Positions 1 through 5,561 of a stretch of DNA of 5,561 bases are shown here, in pieces. The notes below the pieces were generated by a model. The model was not told where the DNA came from. It searched no databases and worked only from the letters and a program-made list of their open reading frames with translations. Origin of the DNA: Methanocalculus sp. (GTDB taxonomy: Archaea; Halobacteriota; Methanomicrobia; Methanomicrobiales; Methanocorpusculaceae); the NCBI RefSeq assembly GCF_029762515.1, contig NZ_JARVGN010000119.1:1-5561 (forward strand), read 5' to 3'. Both the position numbers and the translations under genes were made by a program. Numbering within the stretch: position 1 is the stretch's first letter; the number at the start of each line of letters is the position of its first letter.

Positions 1-1172
1 CATTGGGGCTCTTCTGCAACTGCCTGCTTCTCAGGAAGCCACACCGTAAAAGTACTCCCCTCCCCCGGTCTGCTCTCCACGGTAATCCTCCCGCCATGAA
101 GCTGGACATAACGTTGGGCGATAGGAAGGCCGAGCCCCAGCCGGTTATATTGCCGGCTCAGGGTATTCTGATCGGCGATATGGAATGGCTCAAAGATTTT
201 TTCCTGTGCATGTACGGGAATTCCTATCCCGTTATCCCTGATCCCGATTGAATGGCCGCCATCGTCTCCATCATAGAGGAGGGATACCTTGCGGGGAGGT
301 TCATTGAAACGGATTGCATTTGAGAGGATGACTGAAAAGACCTGGTAGAGGAGAGATGGATCTGCTGATATAATCAGGTCCTGTGGAATATCATTGGTTA
401 TTTCTGCATCCGATCCACACCCGAATGCCTCTATGATATCGTTGAGAAAGTCGTGGATATGGATTGTATCATAGAGCGGAGTAATCTTGCCGGAATCTAC
501 AAGCGAGAGTTCGAGGACCCGATCGATGATTTTCCTCTCCTGATCGATATTCTTCTGGCAACGGTGGAGGAGTTCGACAACCTCTTCAGAGAGGCCAAAG
601 CCTTTTGGATCGGAGGTGAGGAGGCTGAGATAGCCCAGTGCCGGCTGGAGTGGTGTGCGGAGTTCATGTGAGGCGATCATGACAAAATCTGTCTTCCGTT
701 CGATCTCGTCCTTCAGAGCATTCTGGGTTGTCACAAGCTCTTCAAACTGGGATCGGATCTCCTCTTCTGTCCGGGCAAGCCGCTCATTCATCTCAAGCAG
801 GATGTTGTTTGAATCAAGAAGCTCCTCATTCATCGTCTCAAGTTTCCCTTCAATCCCCTCTGATTTCTCCGCAAGGAGGGTGACAATGAAGGCAATCGCC
901 ACAAAGAGCAGAACCCTGATCAGCCCCTCGGTCAGGTATCCGGCTCCTGCATAGGAGAGGAGCATGCCGAGATAGATTGCTGAAAGAAGAATGGAGAAGA
1001 GGAGACCATGTCGAGTATAGTAGATACAGGCGATGACTATCGGGATGTAGAAGAGGTTCTGAAAGATGAAATTGACACCTGATGCGAGCGCCAGAAACCC
1101 GATTATGATTGACAGCGTGGTTGTAACTGTAACAAGGAGGAGAGGCAGGTATTCATTCGCATTTTTCTTCAT
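1..1172 (-). CDS. Membrane-bound sensor histidine kinase (HisKA + HATPase_c), 3' end cut by window edge
   Basis: This is probably an integral-membrane two-component kinase that autophosphorylates on histidine and passes the phosphate to a response regulator. I translated 390 codons from the ATG at 1172-1170. The frame is still open at base 1, where the last partial codon begins TG. Residues 8-101 hold about four hydrophobic segments (roughly 8-31, 34-52, 56-74, 83-101). Residues 102-160 are charged and coiled-coil-like. The HisKA H-box is ASHELRTPL with the phosphoacceptor at His169. The ATPase domain has an N-box around Asn285 (LSNAIRFN), G1 DNGIGIP at 313-319, an F-box IFEPF near 327 and G2 LGLGLPIAQ near 345. 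The length after the G2 box suggests only a few residues are missing. No PAS, Cache or HAMP domain is seen, so sensing presumably involves the membrane segments. An in-frame TAA lies upstream and no other ATG is available; the ribosome-binding site is weak (AGGAC). It follows cheW on the same strand but is not a CheA. The family call is firm; the partner and signal are unknown. Confidence 0.93.
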   Translation of the reverse strand, partial: MKKNANEYLPLLLVTVTTTLSIIIGFLALASGVNFIFQNLFYIPIVIACIYYTRHGLLFSILLSAIYLGMLLSYAGAGYLTEGLIRVLLFVAIAFIVTLLAEKSEGIEGKLETMNEELLDSNNILLEMNERLARTEEEIRSQFEELVTTQNALKDEIERKTDFVMIASHELRTPLQPALGYLSLLTSDPKGFGLSEEVVELLHRCQKNIDQERKIIDRVLELSLVDSGKITPLYDTIHIHDFLNDIIEAFGCGSDAEITNDIPQDLIISADPSLLYQVFSVILSNAIRFNEPPRKVSLLYDGDDGGHSIGIRDNGIGIPVHAQEKIFEPFHIADQNTLSRQYNRLGLGLPIAQRYVQLHGGRITVESRPGEGSTFTVWLPEKQAVAEEPQ

Positions 1173-1227
1173 CTGAGTGTCCTGTATCCCGATCTCTATG
1201 CAAAAAAGAAGGATTGGATGAAGGGAG

Positions 1228-1237
1228 AATTATATCC
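1228..1237 (-). promoter_or_regulatory. Possible TATA box for the histidine kinase gene
   Basis: On the minus strand this reads GGATATAATT, an A/T-rich TATA-like element about 60 bases upstream of the kinase ATG. With usual archaeal spacing, transcription would begin near 1207 and leave a leader of about 35 bases. The match is moderate and no experimental start is known. The kinase could instead be read through from cheW. Confidence 0.3.
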
Positions 1238-1244
1238 TTCAACA

Positions 1245-1266
1245 GATCGCCCGGATGAGAGCGATC
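1245..1266 (-). terminator. Stem-loop directly after the cheW stop, possible terminator
   Basis: A perfect 6-bp inverted repeat, GATCGC at 1245-1250 and GCGATC at 1261-1266, flanks a 10-base loop and abuts the cheW stop codon. A run of six T on the minus strand (1207-1202) lies about 40 bases further downstream. Archaeal termination depends mainly on T-runs, so the stem alone is weak evidence. It could equally be an mRNA-end stabiliser or a chance repeat. Confidence 0.3.
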
Positions 1267-1773
1267 CTACATCTTCAGCATATCGCCGAGGAGCTGCTTG
1301 ATCTCAATCCAGATGATCAGATCTGTCAGATCCTTATCCTTCACCCTGGTCTTCTTTTTGATGATGCCGAGGATACTTGAATCGTCATCAACGTCAGCTG
1401 CACCGGTTCTGTCGACCTGGTTCATCTCGAATGTCGAGACCGAGAGGACATCGTCGACCATTATCCCGACCTTCTTCTTTGTGATATTCTCGTCAAGAAC
1501 AATGATCCGTGATTCCTCCTCAGGCCGATCGTTCTTTCTCATTATGTTCAGACGATCCTTTAGGTCGATGATGGTGGTGATCTCGCCCCGGAGATCGATG
1601 ATTCCTTTGATATAGGAAGGGGAGTTGGGGAGGGCGGATATCCGGGTGTACTCCACCACCTCACGGACATCGAAGAGGTCGATCGCAAACTTCTCATCAC
1701 CGAGGATGAACTCGACGACCTGAATCGACCCCGACATCACCTGGCTATCATCACTGTGCACGTCACTTGCCAT
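1267..1773 (-). CDS. cheW: Chemotaxis adaptor protein CheW
   Basis: CheW is the cytoplasmic scaffold that links chemoreceptor tips to the kinase CheA in chemosensory arrays. The 168-residue product matches the family's usual length. After a short polar N-terminus, the domain runs from about residue 17 to 165. It has the typical first strand (QVVEFILGDEKFAIDL), the VREVVEYTRISALPNSPSYIKGIIDLRGEI stretch at about 37-65, corresponding to the hallmark 'P.yi.GiinLRG', and the later KVGIMVDDVLSV segment at about 101-112. Arg62 in the LRG motif corresponds to the conserved receptor/CheA-contact arginine. The start at ATG 1773 is supported by a ribosome-binding site at the right distance; Met13 is a possible but less likely start. 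The gene lies 12 bases downstream of the receptor stop, so the two are almost certainly one transcription unit. No fused receiver domain is present, so this is a plain CheW and not CheV. Confidence 0.96.
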   Translation of the reverse strand: MASDVHSDDSQVMSGSIQVVEFILGDEKFAIDLFDVREVVEYTRISALPNSPSYIKGIIDLRGEITTIIDLKDRLNIMRKNDRPEEESRIIVLDENITKKKVGIMVDDVLSVSTFEMNQVDRTGAADVDDDSSILGIIKKKTRVKDKDLTDLIIWIEIKQLLGDMLKM

Positions 1774-1777
1774 GGTT

Positions 1778-1786
1778 TCATCCCCC
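1778..1786 (-). promoter_or_regulatory. Ribosome-binding site of cheW, overlapping the receptor stop
   Basis: The minus strand reads GGGGGATGA, four bases before the cheW ATG. Its first G is the last base of the receptor's TAG stop codon. This purine-rich site fixes the cheW start at 1773 and suggests translational coupling with the upstream receptor gene. Confidence 0.65.
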
Positions 1787-4700
1787 TACTTCGCCAGTTT
1801 GAACTGCTGGTTCGCCTGGAGGGTCTTGTTTGCGACTGCGCTCACATTCTCAACCATCCGTGCAACCTCGTCGATACCGGCAGATGCCTCCTCGGTTGCG
1901 GCTGCCGCATCTCCCGCCTCACGAGCATTCTCATCAATGAGGCCGCTCACTTCATGAACGCTTGCTGTGATCTGCTCGACAGTTGCCGCCTGCTCCTCAG
2001 ATGCACTGGCAACCTCCTCGATTGCACGGGAGATCTGCTCGACAGACTGGACGATCTCGTTGAATGCGACGATCGTCTTCTCCATCTGGTCGGATCCGGC
2101 ATGAACAGCAGTATTCGCAGTTCCCATCGCCTCGACCGCCCTCTTTGCCTGCACCTGCAGCTCTCCGATCATGCTTGCAATACTCTCGGCAGATGATCCG
2201 GACTCCTGGGCAAGTGATTTCACCTCTGCTGCGACAACAGCAAACCCACGGCCCGCATCTCCGGCACGTGCCGCTTCGATTGCGGCATTGAGTGCCAGGA
2301 GGTTCGTCTGGTTGGAGATATCTGCAATGAGGCCGACGATCTTTCCGATCTGCTCCATCTGCTCGTTGATGCCTTTGATAATCTTGTCAACATCTGCCGC
2401 AGACTGGCTGATCTCTCCGATACCCTGCTCAGCGGCTGCAGCAAGCTTTGCTCCCTGCTTCGACTGATCGTTGGCATTCCGTGCAAGCGAGGCAACCGAC
2501 TCGGCATTCGAGGTGACTTCCTCAACTGCTGCCGAGAGGTCTTCCATTGCCCTCAGCACCTGGATGGCTCCATTGTTTGCCTTCTCGGAGTTCTCGCTCA
2601 CGTGGCCGGTGTTCTTTGCGATCTGCTGGGCACCGGATGAGACCTCCTCGATGCTGGCATTCGCCTCTTCAGAGATGGCAGCGAGTTCTCCCATCATCCG
2701 GTTTACTTCACCAATCGACTTTGAAACATTGGTGGAGACATTGTTCAGTGCCTTCTTCAGCCTCTCCATGTCGCCTTTTGCAGCGACATCATCTGAGAAC
2801 CTGGTGCTGAAGTCAGCGTTTGCAAAGGAGTCAGAAACCCGGATCACTTCGTTCACCGGCTTGACAACCGCATCAAGGGTGTTGTTCAATCCATCGATGA
2901 CTTTCCGGTAGTCTCCCTGGTGCTTCGATGCATCTGCACGGGTGGCGAGCCTTCCATCGACTGCTGCCCCGGCAAGCAGGTTTGCATCATCGATAAGGAG
3001 ATTGATTGCATCGATACACCTGTTCACGCTATCCTTCAGTTCATTATATTCGCCTTTGAACTCACGGGAGATCTTCTCGGGGATATCACCTTTGCTGATC
3101 TTGTTCATCGCTCCGCCCATTCCTTTGATGGGCCTGACAACGGCGTCAAGAACGTTATTTAACCCCTCAATGACGAGCCTGAAATCGCCTTCATGCTTCT
3201 CAGCATCTGCACGGATGTCAAGCTTCCCTTCGATTGTGGCCTGGGCAAGTGTGTTTGAATCCTTGACAAGGAGTGTTACAGCAGCAAGACATTTGTTGAG
3301 GTTGTTCTTGATCTCTGCAAAGTCTCCCCTATAGTCGTCAGTGATCATCTCGGGAATCTGGCCGTCACTGATCCGGTCGATATATTCAGCAGCAACATTC
3401 AGCGGCCCGATGACTGCATCAAGCGTGTCATTGACACCGGTGATGATCTTTCTGAAATCTCCCTGGTGCCGCGATGCGTCAGCCCTCGTATCCAGTCTTC
3501 CATCGACTGCCGCTTCGGAGAGCATATTTGCATCCTCAATGAGGAGGTTGATCGCATTAATACACTTATTGAAGTTATTCTTGATCTCATTGAAGTCGCC
3601 TTTGTAATCATCTGTGATCAGGTCAGGAATCTGCCCCTCACTGATCCGGTCGATATATTCAGCAGCAACATTCAGTGGCCCGATAACCGCGTCGAGGATG
3701 TCATTGACACCATGGATCATCTGGGCATAATCGCCCTTGAACTTGGAGGCATCGCCCCTGACATCCAGCCTGCCCTCGCTGGCGGAATCACTGATCATAT
3801 TCATCTCAGTGCCGAACTGCTGGATTATCGAGACAACGCCGCCAAATGCTCCCGCAACCTGTCCGATCTCGTCCCCGCTTCCATCAGTCTGCATGGTACC
3901 TGAGAGATCTCCTTCCTGGACACGCCTGCCGAGATTGACGAGGTCGCCCATTCTGCGTGCGATATTCCTCCCGAAGAGGACTGCGATTGCCCCGCCGATG
4001 AGGACAGCACCGATCACGATGATCAGGATCGCGTTCCTGATATCATTAATCGGCCCGGTAAAGTCGTTCCAGTCTGCACCTGCGGCAATATACCAGTCGA
4101 GGGGTTCATAGTAGGTGAATGCGACGATCTTGTCCTCGCCTTCCCAGTCATACCTGATGATACCTTCTTTCTGCCTCAGCATCTCCTGGATGAAATCATA
4201 CTGGGTGAGGCTTTGTCCTTCAAGAGTCGGGTGCACAACTGCGGTGCCTGTTGAGTCAAGAACGTAGATATACCCGTTCTGTCCGATCACCGTTCTCTTG
4301 AAGTCTTCCTCTACAACTCCGAGTGTCGCATCTTCCTTAACTCCGGTGAAGAGGATACCGATCACCGCACCGCCCGGACCGCGGATCGGCTCATACGCAG
4401 TGATATAGTTGACACCAACGACATTTGCGGTTCCATAGAAGGTCTGCCCACGGACAACGACTGCGTCATAGACCTCCTGGGATACCGGTGTCCCGAGGGC
4501 ACGCCTGCCATCTGCACCTATGACTGTTGTTGCAACACGGATCGCCTGGTTACCCTGCACCTGGAAGATGGTTGCTGCACCGCCGACCTGGTTTACCACA
4601 CCATCGACCATTGCGTTATTATCATTCACAACAGTGACCTGGCCCGCGGAATCAACAAGAACCAGCTGTCCATTCTGGATCTGTGGCGTTCCATAACTCT

Positions 4701-4959
4701 GGAATTCGGCTCGAAGGACATTCAGGCCGACCTCAAGTATATCCATGGTCAGCGAATAGACGGCCTCAGCCTGTTTTGCGCTCTCACTGACACGAAGTTC
4801 AAACTCAGTCTCTACCTGATCTTCCAGAGCCCCGCTTGCACTATTATATGCAATGACGCCAAGGAGCACCGTCGGAATGATGACGAGTGCCAGACAGATG
4901 ATCAGGATCTTCGTCCCGATCTTCATGTTGCCAATTTTTGAGGCTTTCCCTTCTTTCAT
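1786..4959 (-). CDS. Poly-HAMP methyl-accepting chemotaxis protein with extracellular Cache-type sensor
   Basis: This is a transmembrane chemoreceptor that senses an extracellular cue and controls CheA through CheW. The chosen start gives 1057 residues; numbering follows it. TM1 is about 17-38. The extracellular region, about 39-309, resembles Cache_3/Cache_2-type double sensors, with FYGTANVVGVNYITAYEPI near 174-192, GYIYVLDSTGTAVVHP at 229-244 and YYEPLDWYIAAG near 283-294. TM2 is about 310-329, and a canonical HAMP follows to about 382. Four tandem 91-residue double-HAMP units then begin at 387, 478, 569 and 660. The signalling coiled coil spans about 753-1057. Its tip has the universally conserved NQTNLLALNAAIEAARAG and GRGFAVVAAEV motifs at about 883-913. 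A methylation-like site, ASASEEQAAT, lies at 984-993. No C-terminal CheR-tethering pentapeptide is visible. A longer reading starting with TTG at 5037 would add 26 polar residues, but ATG 4959 has a strong ribosome-binding site and places TM1 correctly. The ligand cannot be assigned. cheW follows at once. Confidence 0.96.
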   Translation of the reverse strand: MKEGKASKIGNMKIGTKILIICLALVIIPTVLLGVIAYNSASGALEDQVETEFELRVSESAKQAEAVYSLTMDILEVGLNVLRAEFQSYGTPQIQNGQLVLVDSAGQVTVVNDNNAMVDGVVNQVGGAATIFQVQGNQAIRVATTVIGADGRRALGTPVSQEVYDAVVVRGQTFYGTANVVGVNYITAYEPIRGPGGAVIGILFTGVKEDATLGVVEEDFKRTVIGQNGYIYVLDSTGTAVVHPTLEGQSLTQYDFIQEMLRQKEGIIRYDWEGEDKIVAFTYYEPLDWYIAAGADWNDFTGPINDIRNAILIIVIGAVLIGGAIAVLFGRNIARRMGDLVNLGRRVQEGDLSGTMQTDGSGDEIGQVAGAFGGVVSIIQQFGTEMNMISDSASEGRLDVRGDASKFKGDYAQMIHGVNDILDAVIGPLNVAAEYIDRISEGQIPDLITDDYKGDFNEIKNNFNKCINAINLLIEDANMLSEAAVDGRLDTRADASRHQGDFRKIITGVNDTLDAVIGPLNVAAEYIDRISDGQIPEMITDDYRGDFAEIKNNLNKCLAAVTLLVKDSNTLAQATIEGKLDIRADAEKHEGDFRLVIEGLNNVLDAVVRPIKGMGGAMNKISKGDIPEKISREFKGEYNELKDSVNRCIDAINLLIDDANLLAGAAVDGRLATRADASKHQGDYRKVIDGLNNTLDAVVKPVNEVIRVSDSFANADFSTRFSDDVAAKGDMERLKKALNNVSTNVSKSIGEVNRMMGELAAISEEANASIEEVSSGAQQIAKNTGHVSENSEKANNGAIQVLRAMEDLSAAVEEVTSNAESVASLARNANDQSKQGAKLAAAAEQGIGEISQSAADVDKIIKGINEQMEQIGKIVGLIADISNQTNLLALNAAIEAARAGDAGRGFAVVAAEVKSLAQESGSSAESIASMIGELQVQAKRAVEAMGTANTAVHAGSDQMEKTIVAFNEIVQSVEQISRAIEEVASASEEQAATVEQITASVHEVSGLIDENAREAGDAAAATEEASAGIDEVARMVENVSAVANKTLQANQQFKLAK
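2710..3801 (-). repeat. Four tandem 273-bp (91-residue) double-HAMP repeats inside the receptor gene
   Basis: The repeats cover 3801-3529, 3528-3256, 3255-2983 and 2982 to about 2710. Each encodes two HAMP-like halves. The first halves share a pattern like EGRLDxRADASxHxGDF...VNDxLDAV; the second share ISxGxIPxxITDDYxGDFxEIKNNxNKC. The first two units are most alike, the third diverges in its middle, and the second half of the fourth is quite different (SFANADFSTRFSDD) where it joins the signalling helix. The spacing is exactly 91 codons between the starts of all four units, so they arose by in-frame tandem duplication. In known poly-HAMP proteins such arrays relay or modulate signals along a parallel coiled coil; that role here is inferred. 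Confidence 0.9.
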
Positions 4960-4964
4960 AATCC

Positions 4965-4973
4965 ATCTCCTCC
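4965..4973 (-). promoter_or_regulatory. Strong ribosome-binding site of the chemoreceptor gene
   Basis: The minus strand reads GGAGGAGAT five bases before the ATG at 4959-4957, a close match to the archaeal Shine-Dalgarno sequence. It decides the start: the longer frame opening at TTG 5037 would bury this site in coding sequence and lacks a comparable site of its own. Confidence 0.8.
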
Positions 4974-4983
4974 AAACACACTG

Positions 4984-5046
4984 GCCGAAAGATATCGGCT
5001 CTCTCTCAATCGAAGCTGTTTTTGCCCTGCCGGGCAATTCGGCTTC
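4984..5046 (-). promoter_or_regulatory. Potentially structured 5' leader of the receptor mRNA
   Basis: Several inverted repeats lie together just upstream of the receptor's ribosome-binding site. TTGCCC 5022-5027 pairs perfectly with GGGCAA 5032-5037 around a 4-base loop. GAAGC 5012-5016 pairs with GCTTC 5042-5046, enclosing that hairpin. GCCGA 4984-4988 pairs with TCGGC 4995-4999. GCCGAA 4984-4989 could instead pair with TTCGGC 5038-5043, which excludes the last two stems. Whether this is transcribed depends on the true start site. It matches no riboswitch class I recognise. Confidence 0.35.
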
Positions 5047-5054
5047 CTAATATC

Positions 5055-5098
5055 CATGTTAATCCTGTATTTTCGTTTGCAATACATGGGATTAAATG
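5055..5098. repeat. Long imperfect inverted repeat (dyad), possible operator
   Basis: The left arm is CAT, a single g, TTAATCC, TGTATT (5055-5071). The right arm is AATACA, tg, GGATTAA, ATG (5081-5098). The central 9 bases are TTCGTTTGC. Sixteen base pairs form with only a one-base and a two-base bulge. The position, about 100 bases upstream of the receptor start and 210 upstream of the receiver start, suits a regulator-binding site or a hairpin. Its function is not established. Confidence 0.6.
5066..5075 (-). promoter_or_regulatory. Possible BRE/TATA element for the receptor-cheW unit
   Basis: The minus strand reads CGAAAATACA, an A-rich element with a BRE-like start, lying inside the dyad. 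Usual archaeal spacing would place the transcription start near 5046 and give a leader of about 85 bases. The match to the TATA consensus is imperfect. An alternative is the ATATTA on the minus strand near 5048-5056. Confidence 0.25.
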
Positions 5099-5103
5099 TA
5101 TGT

Positions 5104-5140
5104 CTAAAGGTAGTGGTACTAAAAAAACCCTTTGCTTTAG
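5104..5140. repeat. Second inverted repeat with an embedded A7/T7 run
   Basis: CTAAAG 5104-5109 pairs with CTTTAG 5135-5140. Inside are TAGT-GGT-ACTA (5111-5121) and the alternative pair AAAGG 5106-5110 with CCTTT 5129-5133. Bases 5121-5127 are seven A, so the minus strand has a T7 run. This could act as a terminator for a minus-strand transcript or be part of a control region, but no gene on the minus strand leads into it. Confidence 0.35.
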
Positions 5141-5267
5141 ATGCTCATAACCACCGTTAGTGTCGGTTTGTATACTGCCGGTTTATGCCACTCTTGAATG
5201 GTGGATCTGGCTTTGGTGCCGGATCGGGAACGGGATTGAACGGCTCTGTTTCGGTTCACATGATCCC

Positions 5268-5276
5268 AAATTATTT
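5268..5276 (+). promoter_or_regulatory. Possible TATA box for the receiver-domain gene
   Basis: AAATTATTT lies about 35 bases upstream of the ATG at 5307. With usual archaeal spacing, transcription would start near 5297 and the leader would be very short or nearly absent. The consensus match is only moderate. Confidence 0.3.
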
Positions 5277-5306
5277 CCCAAAAGAATTCCTACATAAGGG
5301 ATGCCT

Positions 5307-5561
5307 ATGCCAACCATTCTGATAATCGACGACTCATCCTTCCAGCGCACCATCATCAAAAAAACACTCAAAAATGAGAGCTATACCTGTATCGAAGCTG
5401 ATAATGGGCGCCTTGGGCTTGAGATGGCGGAGAGGGAGAGCCCTGACGTTATTATCGTTGATCTGCTGATGCCGGATATGGATGGGATTGAGTTTCTAAA
5501 GGCAATACGGGAGAAGGCGATTACAATCCCTGTTATCGTCCTCACATCTGATATACAGGAT
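5307..5561 (+). CDS. Response regulator receiver domain (CheY-like), 3' end cut by window edge
   Basis: The first 85 residues of a phosphoacceptor receiver domain are present and the frame is open at the window end. It begins MPTILIIDDSSFQRT. The acidic metal-binding pair is Asp8-Asp9 and the phosphoacceptor is Asp52 in VIIVDLLMPDMDG. The conserved hydroxyl residue is Thr80 in PVIVLTSD. The conserved lysine, normally about 20 residues later, lies beyond the window. The protein could be a stand-alone CheY-like regulator or carry an output domain such as a CheC-like phosphatase or an effector; this cannot be seen. Start choice: ATG 5307 follows AAGGGATG at a workable distance, while ATG 5301 directly abuts AAGGG and would add only Met-Pro. 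It is divergent from the receptor-cheW unit, so it may belong to the chemosensory system or be the partner of the histidine kinase; both are inferences. Confidence 0.93.
   Translation, partial: MPTILIIDDSSFQRTIIKKTLKNESYTCIEADNGRLGLEMAERESPDVIIVDLLMPDMDGIEFLKAIREKAITIPVIVLTSDIQD

Larger units (their letters stand above)
4960..5306. other. Divergent intergenic region between the receptor and the receiver-domain gene
   Basis: This 347-base stretch has no convincing gene on either strand. Its left third would form the receptor mRNA leader and contains several small inverted repeats. A long imperfect dyad lies at 5055-5098 and a second hairpin at 5104-5140. The stretch from about 5141 to 5260 shows only weak short repeats. 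The right end carries a possible TATA element and the start of the receiver gene. Since both flanking genes are transcribed outward, it should contain both promoters. Confidence 0.8.

Noticed and set aside
3..954. Plus-strand open frames opposite the histidine kinase
   Set aside because: The minus strand carries a continuous kinase frame with all H, N, G1, F and G2 motifs across this region, so these are shadows.
1298..1615. Plus-strand open frame opposite cheW
   Set aside because: The cheW frame on the minus strand is a clear full-length family member; the antisense product is Ser/Arg/Ile-rich with no recognisable domain.
2710..3801. Regular 273-bp repeats considered as a CRISPR or mobile-element signature
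   Set aside because: The repeats are coding, in frame, adjacent without spacers and explained by duplicated HAMP domains; no transposase, terminal repeats or target-site duplications are present.
1756..4111. Several plus-strand open frames of 60-150 codons opposite the receptor gene
   Set aside because: They are antisense shadows of the receptor's periodic codons; their low-complexity Ser/Leu/Arg products show no domain and their apparent similarity only mirrors the HAMP repeats.
4960..5037. Longer chemoreceptor reading frame from a TTG at 5037
   Set aside because: It adds 26 polar residues before TM1, has no good ribosome-binding site and would cover the strong GGAGGAGAT site that serves ATG 4959.
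5231..5243. T-arm-like string (minus strand CCGTTCAATCCCG) suggesting a tRNA
   Set aside because: The flanking bases do not form the 5-bp T stem, and no acceptor, D or anticodon arm can be drawn around it.
5232..5267. Inverted repeat GGGAT...GAAC / GTTC...ATCCC before the receiver gene
   Set aside because: Only four and five base pairs separated by an asymmetric internal loop; too weak to call a structure.
5183..5371. Minus-strand open frame of 62 codons overlapping the receiver gene start
   Set aside because: It overlaps the receiver coding sequence in antisense, lacks a convincing ribosome-binding site and shows no known motif.

Overview
The window is most likely from a methanogenic archaeon, probably of the Methanomicrobiales or a close euryarchaeal relative. 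I infer this from the poly-HAMP chemoreceptor type, purine-rich archaeal Shine-Dalgarno sites before the receptor and cheW genes, and a membrane-embedded histidine kinase of a kind common in these methanogens. No ribosomal RNA or other phylogenetic marker is present, so the assignment is an inference.

Layout, left to right. (1) Minus strand, 1-1172: a membrane histidine kinase whose last codons run off the left edge. (2) 1173-1266: a short gap with a stem-loop directly after the cheW stop, then a TATA-like element and a T-run. (3) Minus strand, 1267-1773: CheW, the chemoreceptor-kinase adaptor. (4) Minus strand, 1786-4959: a 1057-residue transmembrane chemoreceptor with an extracellular Cache-type sensor, nine HAMP-like units (eight of them in four 91-residue tandem repeats) and a standard signalling hairpin. 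(5) 4960-5306: a 347-base divergent intergenic region with a long imperfect dyad, a second hairpin and a potentially structured leader for the receptor mRNA. (6) Plus strand, 5307-5561: the first 85 residues of a response-regulator receiver domain, cut by the right edge.

The receptor and cheW are 12 bases apart, and the cheW ribosome-binding site overlaps the receptor stop codon, so they are very probably co-transcribed and translationally linked. Together they would form the receptor-adaptor part of a chemosensory array. No CheA, CheB, CheR, CheC or CheD is visible, so that kinase must be encoded elsewhere. The histidine kinase downstream is an orthodox HisKA/HATPase enzyme and not CheA. It and the divergent receiver protein may form a two-component pair associated with the chemosensory genes, but the sequence does not prove this.

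Nothing here is clearly a new biological system. The points most worth a second look are the poly-HAMP array with its periodic cysteines and the structured divergent intergenic region.
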